From: JAGLCW01 sp964427915
GTDB lineage: Bacteria > Caldisericota > Caldisericia > UBA6126
Direction of reading: 5' to 3'
Assembly (NCBI GenBank): GCA_964427915.1
Contig: CAYRWA010000058.1
Location: 78,169-142,168 of the forward strand
Length of the DNA: 64,000 nt
This document shows positions 8,565 to 18,170 of the stretch, piece by piece. The translations under genes and the position numbers were made by a program. The notes beneath the pieces were generated by a model that worked only from the letters and a program-made list of their open reading frames with translations, was not told the origin of the DNA and ran no database searches. Every line of letters starts with the position of its first letter. The stretch's first letter is position 1.

Positions 8565-9474
8565 CCTTACATGGTGTTTTGTCTGAATAGTAAGGATTGA
8601 TTGCTTTAATTCCACCTTTTAATGTATAGACCCCTTCTTTATGTGTGTGGCCAAAGATTACTTTGCGTAGTTTTGGATGAGAGATTACAAAATCCCCTAG
8701 AAACTTAGACCCACGATATGCATTGTTAAATTCCTCCTGGTATGAAGAATACCGAAAGATGCATTCCTCAAAAAGTGCATGATGACTCATAAAAACAAGA
8801 TGATCTATTAAATTGTAAGAGTCCTGAAAGTGTTTGTTAATGGTTTTGTAACATGTTTTGCAAAAAGCAGCATCACTTAAGCCATTGGGCCATTTAATAT
8901 AGTACAAATCATTCCAAACACTTATTCTAGAAGGATTCTTCTGTTCATCGATGGCCCAGAGCTCCTTGCTTGAAAGGTCAGCATAGTTCATTTCTGGCCA
9001 GGTAAACTCTTGATTCGTTTCCCGACGAATAAAAGTTAACTCTTTTGAAACAGCGGGTTGCTTTTTGGAATGAAAAGAAAAATCGTACCAACCAATATTC
9101 CCTACAAATCCAATTCGATCTACGATGTAGGGGTTTTGATCCAAATAATGAAAACCATTGTCTTTGCAGATTTTTGGAAGGATTTTATGATATATTTCAT
9201 ACGAATTCAGCATTTTGGATGGATTTTCATTGCTACTTTGGGCCCAAATGTCATGGTTCCCAGCTATAAATAGCTTTGGTATGGATATAGAAGAGAATAA
9301 TGAAAAAAACTCATTCATTTTTGAAAGGTCCTGCGAAACGTCACCAACTATTGCAAAAATGTATTGTTCTGTTGGATTGGATTCAATGTATTTAGATACA
9401 ATTGTGGGGAGTGTAGTGCAAGAAACACTTCTATCTTTTTCAATATGTAAATCAGAAGTAACAAGTAATTTCAT
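8545..9474 (-). CDS. calcineurin-like metallophosphoesterase
   Basis: 310 residues if started at MKLLVTSDLHIEKD; an upstream in-frame extension lacks family similarity. All metal-ligand motifs are present in order: SDLHIEKD near the N-terminus, VGDVSQD, AGNHDIW, MSHHALFEE and FGHTHKEG at the C-terminus, so an active two-metal phosphoesterase is likely. Substrate unknown. No signal peptide. It is transcribed divergently from the subtilase, with about 80 bp between the two starts, and converges on yqeY. Confidence 0.8.
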   Translation of the reverse strand: MKLLVTSDLHIEKDRSVSCTTLPTIVSKYIESNPTEQYIFAIVGDVSQDLSKMNEFFSLFSSISIPKLFIAGNHDIWAQSSNENPSKMLNSYEIYHKILPKICKDNGFHYLDQNPYIVDRIGFVGNIGWYDFSFHSKKQPAVSKELTFIRRETNQEFTWPEMNYADLSSKELWAIDEQKNPSRISVWNDLYYIKWPNGLSDAAFCKTCYKTINKHFQDSYNLIDHLVFMSHHALFEECIFRYSSYQEEFNNAYRGSKFLGDFVISHPKLRKVIFGHTHKEGVYTLKGGIKAINPYYSDKTPCKVISLHF

Positions 9475-9555
9475 ATGCTTGTCATATCTCCTACTGATAG
9501 TTATTGGAAAAATGTTACAATGTATATCATACCACAAAAAGCGAGGAACCGTAAG

Positions 9556-12273
9556 ATGAAGCACTGCGAGTCTAAATACGTAACAAGATGCGCTCTTATT
9601 GTACTTCTTGCTCTATTTTTTTCTTGTATACCGATTAAACAGGGTTACACACATAGTAGTACCCAACTTGATGATGTATCAAATATCTATATTGTTGAAT
9701 TGTATGGTATGCCATTGGCTTCTAAATTGAATGCTTCATCGGAAGAAGGAATGAACAGATGGTGGTCACTGATCGATTTGCAGCATACTCTTTTTTTACA
9801 AGATTGCTTCCATCTTTTTACTTCTTCCTTCCCCATTCAATACGAATATTTTCATGTTTTTAACGGATTTTCCATCGAGGCTACAATAGAAGAAATTCAA
9901 TCAATTCGTCAGTCGCCCTATGTTAGTACTGTCTATTTGGCCCAAGAATACTATTTGCAAAGAGAAACCTCTGTTCCTCATACCAAGGCTCCATACTGCT
10001 GGGAAAAACAAAGCATTGCTGGCCTTCATTATAGGGGGCAAGGAATGGTAATAGGAATCATTGATACCGGCGTTGACTACCGACATGGTGAACTGGGCGG
10101 AGGGATTGGCAGTACCTGGGATAACACTATGTATAAAGTTCGAAAAGGATACGATTTTTCTGAGATGAATTCAATTCCATATTCGATTGGTACAAGTAAC
10201 CATGGTACTCATGTTGCTGGAATTGCTGCAGGCAACGGAGAGGCTGGTATTGCAATCCGAGAAAACAAAGCTTCTGGCGTTGCACCAGACGCTTCTCTAT
10301 CGGTCTACAAAGTATTTACTAGTAAAAAAGATTCAACTGGAGAAACTGCTATTTTAATGGCACTAGAACAGTCCCTGATCGATAAATGTGACATCGTAAA
10401 CTTAAGTCTAGGGAAGAATTTTGGATGGACAAGCGACCCCCTATCTATTGCTTGTGATAGATTGGTCGAAGCGGGTGTTATCGTTGTTGCATCAGCTGGG
10501 AACTCTGGCTTGCGTAATTCAACTTTGAATCCTTTTCCTATTCATGCCCCTGGTAGTGGTCTTTCCTCTATTTCAGTTGCTGCTTCTGATGCTACATTGA
10601 AGGATGGTTTTTATTTTACTTCCTCTAGTGGCCGCTCTCATTTTGCCATAGGCCAGCCAATTTCACCTACACCAAACGCTTCTCAAACAAAGATACCCCT
10701 GGAGATTCTATCAGGAAATATTACGCCATCTACATTTCAACAACGTGAGTTCCAAGGAAAAGCCATAATGGTATTTTCTCCTGATCTATCACTGCAGTCA
10801 TTGTATCATTATGCAGAGCAATCTAAGGTGCATTCAGTATTGGTTGTAAATACTAAAAAAAACTTCACCACCATTACTCTTCCATCGGATTTTGATAAGG
10901 TCCCTATGATGAGCCTTTCTTATGAAACTGGAAATTATGTGCAGTCCATTGTAGATATCCAAAAAAAACCCGTTATGATTCATTACGGATATCAAAAGGA
11001 AGCCATTACCATGGCTTCCTTTTCTTCGCAAGGACCCACACCTGATTTTTATCTAAAACCTGAGATTACTGCCCCGGGATATCAAATTTCTTCTACCTTA
11101 ACAAACCATCAGTACGGTATTTACAGCGGAACAAGTATGTCTAGTCCCCATGTAGCCGGTGGTGCTGCCCTCTTAAAACAACTACATTCAAACTGGTCTC
11201 CCTCGGAGATTAAATCTCTACTTGTAAACTATGCTCAACCAATAGTAAATCCTCTTACGCAAGAACGATATTCTATCTATTTGCAGGGTGGCGGCGATCT
11301 AGATTTACAAAATTCATTTTCCGGGAATCTTGTAGTTGATCCTCCTACAATCTCTTATGGTAGCATACAGGAAAACGAATCTACATGGATCCGCATAACA
11401 AACAAAGGAACACAATCACAAACCCTTGAATTTCACTGCACTTCCCCTACTCATCAAAAGGCTGCAGTTGTAGTATCTCCTTATAAATTCTCGATTGAAC
11501 CACAGGAAACTATTCCCATTAAGATTACTCTGGAAGTAACTAATGATACGATTCAAGGCTTTGGTGAGTTTTGGCTAGAGGCTTTATACGATGGCGACAG
11601 GATCCTTCAGATTCCTAGTATTTTTTACCACGGCACGTATCCCGATATGGATCCAATTCTCACGTCATATATGTTTCCTACGCTTGCAATATCACCGAAT
11701 AATGATGGATATGGTGATCAAAATCATTATGTTTGCCTAAGTCCATACAACGTTGATGGTATTGAGGTAGATTTATTTGATCAAACAGATCAATTCATCC
11801 ACAATTTGTTCTATCTTAGAAGTACGATAGGAGCAGGTTATTATGCAGTACCTTTTACAGGATTTCACAATGGCACTCCTCTGGAAGATGGGTATTACAA
11901 AATAAAATCCTATGTTTTGCCTACAGGGAAAGATTACAAAAAAGTTACGGATTGGCAATTTGGGCAAGAATCGACAGTATTGGTTGATACCATTCCCCCA
12001 GAACTACACCTTACACATTCATGGCTAAAAAATAACACACTTCATATTACCGGAAAAATTAATGACGAAAATGCATCTCATGGTTTATTTCTTTATTATG
12101 AACTTGACTACGATGACGGAGCAATGCTTTCTGTGAAAGAGGATGGATCGTTTGATCAGACAATACAAATAAACGAAAATCATTGCTTTATACGATTTAC
12201 AGCCCAAGATATTGCAGGAAATCGATCATCTGTTAAGAAGAGAATTCCAGTACTAAATTTTACTGATGGTTGA
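9556..12273 (+). CDS. large secreted subtilisin-like (S8) serine protease
   Basis: 905 residues from the ATG after GAGGA; an earlier in-frame ATG at 9475 precedes the ribosome site and overlaps the divergent gene. A signal peptide occupies about 1-32. An inhibitor-like propeptide lies at about 50-135. The catalytic triad is visible: D170 (IIDTGVDY), H216 (HGTHVAG) and S527 (GTSMSSPHVAGG). A protease-associated insert sits between His and Ser. After about 600 come Ig-like/FlgD-like beta domains (SPNNDGYGDQ, then PLEDGYYKIKSYV). The length is about twice that of simple subtilisins, consistent with a cell-wall or extracellular protease of a protein-degrading anaerobe. Confidence 0.88.
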   Translation: MKHCESKYVTRCALIVLLALFFSCIPIKQGYTHSSTQLDDVSNIYIVELYGMPLASKLNASSEEGMNRWWSLIDLQHTLFLQDCFHLFTSSFPIQYEYFHVFNGFSIEATIEEIQSIRQSPYVSTVYLAQEYYLQRETSVPHTKAPYCWEKQSIAGLHYRGQGMVIGIIDTGVDYRHGELGGGIGSTWDNTMYKVRKGYDFSEMNSIPYSIGTSNHGTHVAGIAAGNGEAGIAIRENKASGVAPDASLSVYKVFTSKKDSTGETAILMALEQSLIDKCDIVNLSLGKNFGWTSDPLSIACDRLVEAGVIVVASAGNSGLRNSTLNPFPIHAPGSGLSSISVAASDATLKDGFYFTSSSGRSHFAIGQPISPTPNASQTKIPLEILSGNITPSTFQQREFQGKAIMVFSPDLSLQSLYHYAEQSKVHSVLVVNTKKNFTTITLPSDFDKVPMMSLSYETGNYVQSIVDIQKKPVMIHYGYQKEAITMASFSSQGPTPDFYLKPEITAPGYQISSTLTNHQYGIYSGTSMSSPHVAGGAALLKQLHSNWSPSEIKSLLVNYAQPIVNPLTQERYSIYLQGGGDLDLQNSFSGNLVVDPPTISYGSIQENESTWIRITNKGTQSQTLEFHCTSPTHQKAAVVVSPYKFSIEPQETIPIKITLEVTNDTIQGFGEFWLEALYDGDRILQIPSIFYHGTYPDMDPILTSYMFPTLAISPNNDGYGDQNHYVCLSPYNVDGIEVDLFDQTDQFIHNLFYLRSTIGAGYYAVPFTGFHNGTPLEDGYYKIKSYVLPTGKDYKKVTDWQFGQESTVLVDTIPPELHLTHSWLKNNTLHITGKINDENASHGLFLYYELDYDDGAMLSVKEDGSFDQTIQINENHCFIRFTAQDIAGNRSSVKKRIPVLNFTDG

Positions 12274-12297
12274 GACTTTTGTATATAGTCATATAAT
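12270..12297 (+). promoter_or_regulatory. sigma-70/A-type promoter for the vor operon
   Basis: TTGAGA (12270-12275), 16-bp spacer, TATAAT (12292-12297), 30 bp before the vorB start. The -35 element overlaps the subtilase stop codon. Confidence 0.7.
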
Positions 12298-12327
12298 AAG
12301 TTTAGCTCTATAAGTAAAGGAGTTGTC

Positions 12328-13386
12328 ATGGGTGACAAAATTTTAATGAAGGGCGCCGAAGTCATCGGCGAAGCTGCTGTAAAAGCAGGTTGTAGACTTT
12401 TTTTCGGGTATCCTATTACACCACAAAACGAAGCTCCAGCTTACATGGCAAGACGTTTGCCTGAAGTTGGGGGTACTTTCGTTCAAGCTGAAAGCGAAGT
12501 AGCTGCAATAAATATGTTGTATGGTGCTTCTGCAGCCGGATATCGTGTTATGACGAGTTCGTCTAGTCCTGGTATCAGCCTTATGATGGAAGGTATATCG
12601 TATTGTGCAGGATCCGAACTTCCTGTTGTTATCGTTAATGTAATGAGAGGGGGACCTGGCCTAGGCGGCATTGGACCTTCTCAATCTGACTATTTTCAGT
12701 CCACCAAAGGTGGAGGTCATGGTGATTACAAAATGATTACCTTGGCTCCTACCAATCTTCAAGAACAAGCTGATTTAATGAAGACAGCATTTGATTTAGC
12801 TGACCAATACCGTATTCCCGTTATGGTATTGAGTGACGGATTATTGGGTCAAATTATGGAAGCAGTTGAGTTCACATTCGATATTGATCCAGCTTCATTA
12901 CCACACAAAGATTGGGCAGCAGATGGACGGTTGAATCGCGAAAAGCATTTAATCAACTCTTTAGACCTTGATCTTGATGGTCTTGAACATCATAATGAAA
13001 AACTACAAGCCCGATACCGAACCATTGAAGAAAAGGAAACATTGTGCGAAGAGTATCATACCGACGATGCAAAGATTTGTATTGTTGCCTATGGTACCAC
13101 TGCTCGCATTGCCAAAACTGCCGTTGAAATTCTTAGAGAAGATGGTTATAAGGTAGGATTGGTACGACCCATTACACTTTGGCCATTTCCTGTAGAAAAT
13201 CTTAAGAAAGCTGTAAAGAATCCAATTACGGAATCTTTTTATGTGTTCGAGCTTAATGCAGGGCAAATGCTAGAAGATGTTCAACTTGTTGTGAATGGAC
13301 AGAAACCTATCCGTTTCTTTGGACGAATGGGTGGAAATGTACCTAGTCCAGATGAATTTATTAAAAAGATTAAAGAAATCTATTAA
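12328..13386 (+). CDS. vorB: 2-oxoacid:ferredoxin oxidoreductase alpha subunit (VorB type)
   Basis: 352 residues after AAAGGAG. The start MKGAEVIGEAAVKAGCRLFF, the loop FGYPITPQNEAPAYMARRLP, QAESEVAAINMLYGASAAG and VMRGGPGLGGIGPSQSDYFQ closely follow the VorB branch (3-methyl-2-oxobutanoate/2-ketoisovalerate:ferredoxin oxidoreductase). These enzymes decarboxylate 2-oxoacids to acyl-CoA and reduce ferredoxin. The exact substrate (branched-chain or 2-oxoglutarate) cannot be fixed from sequence. It is the first gene of a three-subunit set; no separate ferredoxin-like delta subunit is present nearby. Confidence 0.9.
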   Translation: MGDKILMKGAEVIGEAAVKAGCRLFFGYPITPQNEAPAYMARRLPEVGGTFVQAESEVAAINMLYGASAAGYRVMTSSSSPGISLMMEGISYCAGSELPVVIVNVMRGGPGLGGIGPSQSDYFQSTKGGGHGDYKMITLAPTNLQEQADLMKTAFDLADQYRIPVMVLSDGLLGQIMEAVEFTFDIDPASLPHKDWAADGRLNREKHLINSLDLDLDGLEHHNEKLQARYRTIEEKETLCEEYHTDDAKICIVAYGTTARIAKTAVEILREDGYKVGLVRPITLWPFPVENLKKAVKNPITESFYVFELNAGQMLEDVQLVVNGQKPIRFFGRMGGNVPSPDEFIKKIKEIY

Positions 13387-13398
13387 GGGGGTATCGTA

Positions 13399-14151
13399 AT
13401 GAATGAAATGAAACAAATCTTTAAAGTGACTCCCTTATTGAGTAAAACAAAACGTTCTTATTGTCCAGGTTGTACTCATGGAGTTATACATCGTCTTGTG
13501 TGTGAAGTTATAGAAGAAATGGATCAATTTGAAAATTCCATCATTGTTGTTCCTGTAGGTTGTTCTACACTAGCTATTCACTATTTTGAATTCGATACTG
13601 TCCAAGCGGCACATGGTAGAGCACCAGCTGTTGCAACTGGCATGAAAAGGGCAATGCCTTCAAAAACCATCTTTACCTATCAAGGAGATGGTGACCTTGC
13701 TTCTATTGGTACTGCTGAAATTGTTCATGCAGCAACTCGTGGCGAGAGAATTACAACCATTTTTGTGAACAACGGTATCTATGGGATGACAGGTGGCCAA
13801 ATGGCCCCTACAACTCTTGAAGGTTGGAAAACGGAAACATCTCCTTATGGTAGGGATCTTGTTAAAGAAGGATATCCTATTCGTATGTGCGAGATGTTGA
13901 GCCAATTAAACGGACCTGCCTATATTGCTCGAACGTCTGTGCATACACCAGCCAATATAGTGAAAACTAAAAAAGCAATTCGGAAAGCTTTCAAAGCCCA
14001 GCGAAATGATCTAGGGTTTGCACTTGTTGAAATCTTATCAACATGTCCGACAAACTGGGGCATGAATCCTGTCGACTCTCTTAAACGAATCGAAAACGAG
14101 ACGATGAATTATTATCCACTCGGTGAATTTAAAAGCGTGGAGGGACTATAA
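13399..14151 (+). CDS. 2-oxoacid:ferredoxin oxidoreductase beta (TPP-binding) subunit
   Basis: 250 residues. The thiamine diphosphate motif is clear: GDGDLASIGTAEIVHAATRG followed by FVNNGIYGMTGGQMAPTT. The Fe-S-associated N-terminal cysteines of the family (YCPGCTHG) are present. With the alpha and gamma chains it forms the catalytic core that transfers electrons from the 2-oxoacid to ferredoxin. It starts 12 bp after vorB behind GGGGG, and its stop overlaps the start of the gamma gene by one base, so translation is probably coupled. Confidence 0.9.
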   Translation: MNEMKQIFKVTPLLSKTKRSYCPGCTHGVIHRLVCEVIEEMDQFENSIIVVPVGCSTLAIHYFEFDTVQAAHGRAPAVATGMKRAMPSKTIFTYQGDGDLASIGTAEIVHAATRGERITTIFVNNGIYGMTGGQMAPTTLEGWKTETSPYGRDLVKEGYPIRMCEMLSQLNGPAYIARTSVHTPANIVKTKKAIRKAFKAQRNDLGFALVEILSTCPTNWGMNPVDSLKRIENETMNYYPLGEFKSVEGL

Positions 14152-14684
14152 TGAAATTTGAATTGTGTGCTGCTGGTTTTGGTGGGCAAGGCGTTATGGC
14201 CATTGGTCAATTGATCTCCTATGCAGCTGTTGAAGAAAATCGTTTTGCTTTGTTTCTCCCTTCGTATGGTCCCGAAATGCGCGGAGGTACAGCAAACTGC
14301 GTTTGCATCGTATCCGACAAACAAATTGGATCTCCTATTGTTCCCAAAAATGAGAGTGCTATTGTTATGAATACACCATCATTTTTAAAATTTGAACCAA
14401 CCATCGAAAAAAATGGTTGTTTGTTAGTAAATTCCGCATTGATTAATGAAAAATCCTCTCGTACTGATATCAATGTACACTATATACCTGCGAATCATCT
14501 TGCTGCTGAAGCAGGTAATAAAATAGTGGCCAACATCGTAATGCTTGGTGCTTTGCTAAAATTGAAACAGTTTGCAAAAACAGAGACCATTCAAAAAGTC
14601 ATCAAAGAAAAGTTTGGTTCCAAAGGTCAAAAAATCCTTGATATGAACATGAAGGCACTACAAATGGGGTTTGATTCTGTATGA
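14151..14684 (+). CDS. 2-oxoacid:ferredoxin oxidoreductase gamma subunit
   Basis: 177 residues with the gamma-family signatures GFGGQGVMAIGQLISYAA at the start and PSYGPEMRGGTANC in the first third. This subunit completes the alpha-beta-gamma enzyme. It shares one base with the beta gene upstream and overlaps the peptidase gene downstream by 4 bp, placing all of them in one operon. Confidence 0.9.
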   Translation: MKFELCAAGFGGQGVMAIGQLISYAAVEENRFALFLPSYGPEMRGGTANCVCIVSDKQIGSPIVPKNESAIVMNTPSFLKFEPTIEKNGCLLVNSALINEKSSRTDINVHYIPANHLAAEAGNKIVANIVMLGALLKLKQFAKTETIQKVIKEKFGSKGQKILDMNMKALQMGFDSV

Positions 14685-15793
14685 TCTCCTTGGATCAAGA
14701 CCGTCTTCAGCAAATATTTGAGCGACTTTTACATTCAAATGGCGTATCAAAATGCGAAGACCAAACGGTAAGGTTCATTAAAGAAGTCATTTCAGAAATC
14801 CCTATTGAAATCGTCGATAATGCCTCTGTTTCTAAAACACGAAACAATCTTTTCCTTCGACTACCTAAGAGGGGAGATACCCACTCCCCTCCTATTCTTT
14901 TGTCTGCTCATATGGATACCGTCGAAGCAACGCCTGCAATTCAGTTTACCTGCAACCAGGGGTTGTATACAACTGACGGTACCACTATCTTAGGTTCCGA
15001 TGATAAAGCTGGTATTGCTGCTATACTTGAATGCTTGTTAGCTCTCCACCATTCCAATTCACCCCACCCAGAAATTGAAGTAGCATTCACTGTTGAAGAA
15101 GAAATTGGCTTAGAGGGTGCCAAAGATTTTGATACATCACTTATCCATTCAAAAAGAGGTATCGTTGTAGATGCAGATGGGCCTCCCGGCGTTATCATGT
15201 TTGCAGGTCCTTCTCAAATTCTTTTTGATGTAACCATTAAAGGAAAAGCTGCTCACGCCGGTATGGCACCAGAAGAAGGGAAAAGTGCCATTTTATTTGC
15301 TAGCCAATGTATTTCTACAATACCATTTGGTAGAATTGATCACGAAACAACAACAAATATAGGCAAAATACAGGGGGGAAAGGCAACCAACATTGTTGCC
15401 GAAGATTGTTTTTTGAATGGGGAGATACGTTCTCATAACGATGCAAAACTTTCGGTTGTAAAAAATCAGATAAAAAGCACTTTTGAACAAGGGATGCAGC
15501 AAGGTTATCAAATCGAGTTCAAAGATCGCTTTGCTTACAAATCGTTTTCCTTTGAATCCAATTGCTCTATTATTCAACAAGTCACTCAAGCCATGCTTGA
15601 ATGTGGTTTAACTCCACAGTTAAAAGTATGTGGAGGCGGCTGTGATGCAAATATATTCAACGAAAAGATACCAAACATGGTATGTATCAATCTTGCATGT
15701 GGTATGACAGATGTCCATACACACAAAGAGAGTATTTTGTTTTCTTCTATCGAAAACATTGCTCGTGTATTACTTGCTATTTGCAGCCAGTAA
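14681..15793 (+). CDS. PepT-like M20 metallopeptidase
   Basis: 370 residues. The M20 metal and catalytic motifs are in place: LLSAHMDTVEA, LGSDDKAGIAAILE, FTVEEEIGLEGAKDFD, and the dimerisation-lid motif KGKAAHAGMAPEEG, with CGGGCDANIFNEKIP near the end. The pattern fits the peptidase T-like aminopeptidase family, cytoplasmic enzymes that cut short peptides. Placement behind the Vor genes suggests peptide to amino acid to 2-oxoacid to acyl-CoA fermentation, together with the secreted protease upstream. It starts inside the end of the gamma gene (ATGA overlap). Confidence 0.85.
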   Translation: MISLDQDRLQQIFERLLHSNGVSKCEDQTVRFIKEVISEIPIEIVDNASVSKTRNNLFLRLPKRGDTHSPPILLSAHMDTVEATPAIQFTCNQGLYTTDGTTILGSDDKAGIAAILECLLALHHSNSPHPEIEVAFTVEEEIGLEGAKDFDTSLIHSKRGIVVDADGPPGVIMFAGPSQILFDVTIKGKAAHAGMAPEEGKSAILFASQCISTIPFGRIDHETTTNIGKIQGGKATNIVAEDCFLNGEIRSHNDAKLSVVKNQIKSTFEQGMQQGYQIEFKDRFAYKSFSFESNCSIIQQVTQAMLECGLTPQLKVCGGGCDANIFNEKIPNMVCINLACGMTDVHTHKESILFSSIENIARVLLAICSQ

Positions 15794-15802
15794 GGATTTA
15801 TT

Positions 15803-16738
15803 ATGCTTTGTGATTTACACTATATGCTTTCTCAGGCTCAATCAAAATCCTATGCAGTAGGTGCTTTCAATGTGAATTCATTTGCTTATGCGGATGCATT
15901 TATTAAAGCTGCAGAGGAAACCAATTCACCACTTATCTTGCAGTTCTCTCCGGGTGTGTTAAAGACATACAAAGATTCCTTCCTAGTAGAAGCTTGTGCA
16001 TCCATAGCTGAAACTTCTACCGCTCCCATTTGTATTCATCTTGATCATGCAAAAAAAATAGATGACATTAAATTGGCACTCCAGCATGGTGTGTTTCTTT
16101 CTTTTATGATTGATGGCTCTCAATATTCTCTTCAAGAAAATATTCAACTTACAAAAGATGCCTCTGCCCTATTGCACAATGCCTTATCTCCATACAACCT
16201 TGCAGACAACAAACAATCTACACAGTCTCTATATAAGGGTTTTTCTCTTGAAGCTGAAATTGGTCATGTAGGAACCACCAATTCCGAACAATCTTCAGAT
16301 ACATCGTTAGAGGAAGTTTTGCAATTTGTTTCCTCGGTCGAAATTGACGCCTTAGCCATATCTATAGGGAATACTCATGGAGAAAAAAACAGAGATACCA
16401 CTTTACACATTCCTCTGTTAAAAACCATTCGACAGAACGTTTCCATTCCTTTGGTTCTTCACGGTTCTTCGGGAGTAAAACCTGAAATGATTAAAGAAGC
16501 AATCCAAAACGGTATTACAAAAGTCAACGTAAACACCTATTTTAAAAATTCTTTTTCTGACACTGTAATTGACGAATATGAAAAGAATGGCAAAAAGTTT
16601 TTCACCAGCTATAAGCTATATCATCCAACAGTTCATTCTGTACTGATGGACCGTGCAAAAGAAATACTTACTTTGCTAGGTTCTGTTTCTACTGCAGATT
16701 CTTTAATACATGAATTTGAAACAGGTACTACTACATAG
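15803..16738 (+). CDS. fba: class II fructose-bisphosphate aldolase
   Basis: 311 residues. Zn-dependent aldolase motifs are visible: AFNVNSFAYADAF, ICIHLDHAKKIDDIK, LEAEIGHVGT, ISIGNTHGE, VLHGSSGVKPEMI and ITKVNVNTYF. It catalyses cleavage or formation of fructose 1,6-bisphosphate in glycolysis/gluconeogenesis; a tagatose-bisphosphate variant is possible. AAGGA precedes the ATG, 9 bp after the peptidase gene. The 3' end overlaps the convergent orphan gene by 8 bp. Confidence 0.9.
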   Translation: MLCDLHYMLSQAQSKSYAVGAFNVNSFAYADAFIKAAEETNSPLILQFSPGVLKTYKDSFLVEACASIAETSTAPICIHLDHAKKIDDIKLALQHGVFLSFMIDGSQYSLQENIQLTKDASALLHNALSPYNLADNKQSTQSLYKGFSLEAEIGHVGTTNSEQSSDTSLEEVLQFVSSVEIDALAISIGNTHGEKNRDTTLHIPLLKTIRQNVSIPLVLHGSSGVKPEMIKEAIQNGITKVNVNTYFKNSFSDTVIDEYEKNGKKFFTSYKLYHPTVHSVLMDRAKEILTLLGSVSTADSLIHEFETGTTT

Positions 16739-17954
16739 AGGAAAAATTCCAGCGTTTTAAAGACCACATTTTTGTGATCTTTTCACTGTAATCAAGAGAA
16801 TACCGATTGAGTAGCAATGTATCAATCATTGAAATGTAATACAAGTACGTGCTTTCGTTATAACTCAATCCTGAAAAAGTATATACCCTAGGAATCTTGT
16901 AGTGCCATCCATCGGTAGATGATATTTGATCAGTGCTATGGAACAACCAGGCATTGTCCTCTTTCAATGCAGAAAATAAATACCGGTTTTGAATGGTAGG
17001 CTTATCAATTTTTTCCACATACAATGCTACATCTGAAAAATACTCACTCGTAACGTTTTCGCTATCTGTTAAGCTTATAATTACAGGCACATCAATTTTA
17101 ACAGAGTCCCAGTCAAAATGATTAGGGTTCTCAAAACCACTATTTTTCATCATAACTCGAATATGATCAACAAATACTTTCTTTTCATTATCCGTAAGCT
17201 CTCGCGTAGTTGCCTGTACATCATAATGAACTGGGATAAAATTGTACAACTCTTCACTACTAGAAGCAATTACTAAATCGTCCAACCGTGCAGGGTTTGC
17301 TTCTTGTTCTATGAAAGGTAAATCTGAATAGAAAAATGGATTCCATATTTGAGCAGAGAATAAAAGAGGGATTCCCCTTTGAAGCTCTACGGTTGTATTT
17401 TCATCATTGAGTGCTTGCACATGTTTTGTGAAATAAGCATAAAACAAAGAAGGTGAAGGGTACAAGTTAGGAAATGAAACTTTGCTATGAAAACCATCTG
17501 ACGACCCCATTTCTTTCAAGCAGGGTGTTGTAGAATACATGGTAAAAACCCAGTAGGCAGATTTTTGAAAACGTATACCACTTACATGGATTGTTTGAGT
17601 TTCTTTCCCAAAATTGCAAAGTACTCGAATCTGCTGGAAATAATGAGCTTTCCACTGTAGAGAATGAGAAATAAGGAGTATGGGAAGAGAAACTGGATAG
17701 ATTTTTGCACTTTGAATTTTCTTTCCTTGGAGTTCACTACTGTTTTCAACAAAAGCTAGTATTGCAGATTTATCAACCTCATCGATTTCATAGGAATCAA
17801 CTTTTACCCAACTCTGAAACGGAAGATAAGAATGTAATTCTCTGTAGTTTGATGGAAATTCAACGATTACACTTGATGACTCATTTGCATATCCAGGAGA
17901 CACAATCGAAAAAACGAAAAAGAATAAAAATAGAATAGTCCATTTTTTAAGCAT
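16731..17954 (-). CDS. secreted protein of unknown function
   Basis: Family not recognised. 407 residues from MLKKWTILFLFFFVF (start chosen because GAGGTG sits 8 bp upstream; an earlier ATG at 17993 has none). A signal peptide spans about 1-23 (ends SPGYANE). No further transmembrane segment, cysteine motif or repeat is obvious; the body is rich in Tyr, Ser and beta-prone segments. It lies alone between the convergent aldolase gene and the terminator of the hydrogenase-maturation operon. Confidence 0.6.
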   Translation of the reverse strand: MLKKWTILFLFFFVFSIVSPGYANESSSVIVEFPSNYRELHSYLPFQSWVKVDSYEIDEVDKSAILAFVENSSELQGKKIQSAKIYPVSLPILLISHSLQWKAHYFQQIRVLCNFGKETQTIHVSGIRFQKSAYWVFTMYSTTPCLKEMGSSDGFHSKVSFPNLYPSPSLFYAYFTKHVQALNDENTTVELQRGIPLLFSAQIWNPFFYSDLPFIEQEANPARLDDLVIASSSEELYNFIPVHYDVQATTRELTDNEKKVFVDHIRVMMKNSGFENPNHFDWDSVKIDVPVIISLTDSENVTSEYFSDVALYVEKIDKPTIQNRYLFSALKEDNAWLFHSTDQISSTDGWHYKIPRVYTFSGLSYNESTYLYYISMIDTLLLNRYSLDYSEKITKMWSLKRWNFSSM

Positions 17955-18087
17955 TAAAGTCACCTCATATAGAATTTTTAATAAGTATAACATGATAGAT
18001 CTGAAACATGAAAGAAGTTTTCTATTTAATTTTGCTCTTTGATTCAGAGTTAAAGCCCTGTATTATTAAGTTCTAATATGTACCAAG

Positions 18088-18120
18088 CAAAAAATAATGA
18101 TGGTATACCATTGCATTATT
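18088..18120 (-). terminator. AT-rich terminator of the hydrogenase-maturation operon
   Basis: Read on the minus strand: AATAATG, a two-base bulge, ATGG, loop TATA, CCAT, CATTATT, then a T run (18094 down to 18088). It lies about 50 bp after hydF. The stem is weak in GC but the T tract is good. Confidence 0.5.
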
Positions 18121-18170
18121 TGCATAAATGTAGTATAAAATAGTGTGAAAATGGAGGGTTTTAATTCACT

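Noticed and set aside
18100..18111. 12-bp palindrome ATGGTATACCAT as a possible operator
   Set aside because: It is the core of a longer hairpin with a T run on the minus strand just after hydF, so a terminator explains it better.
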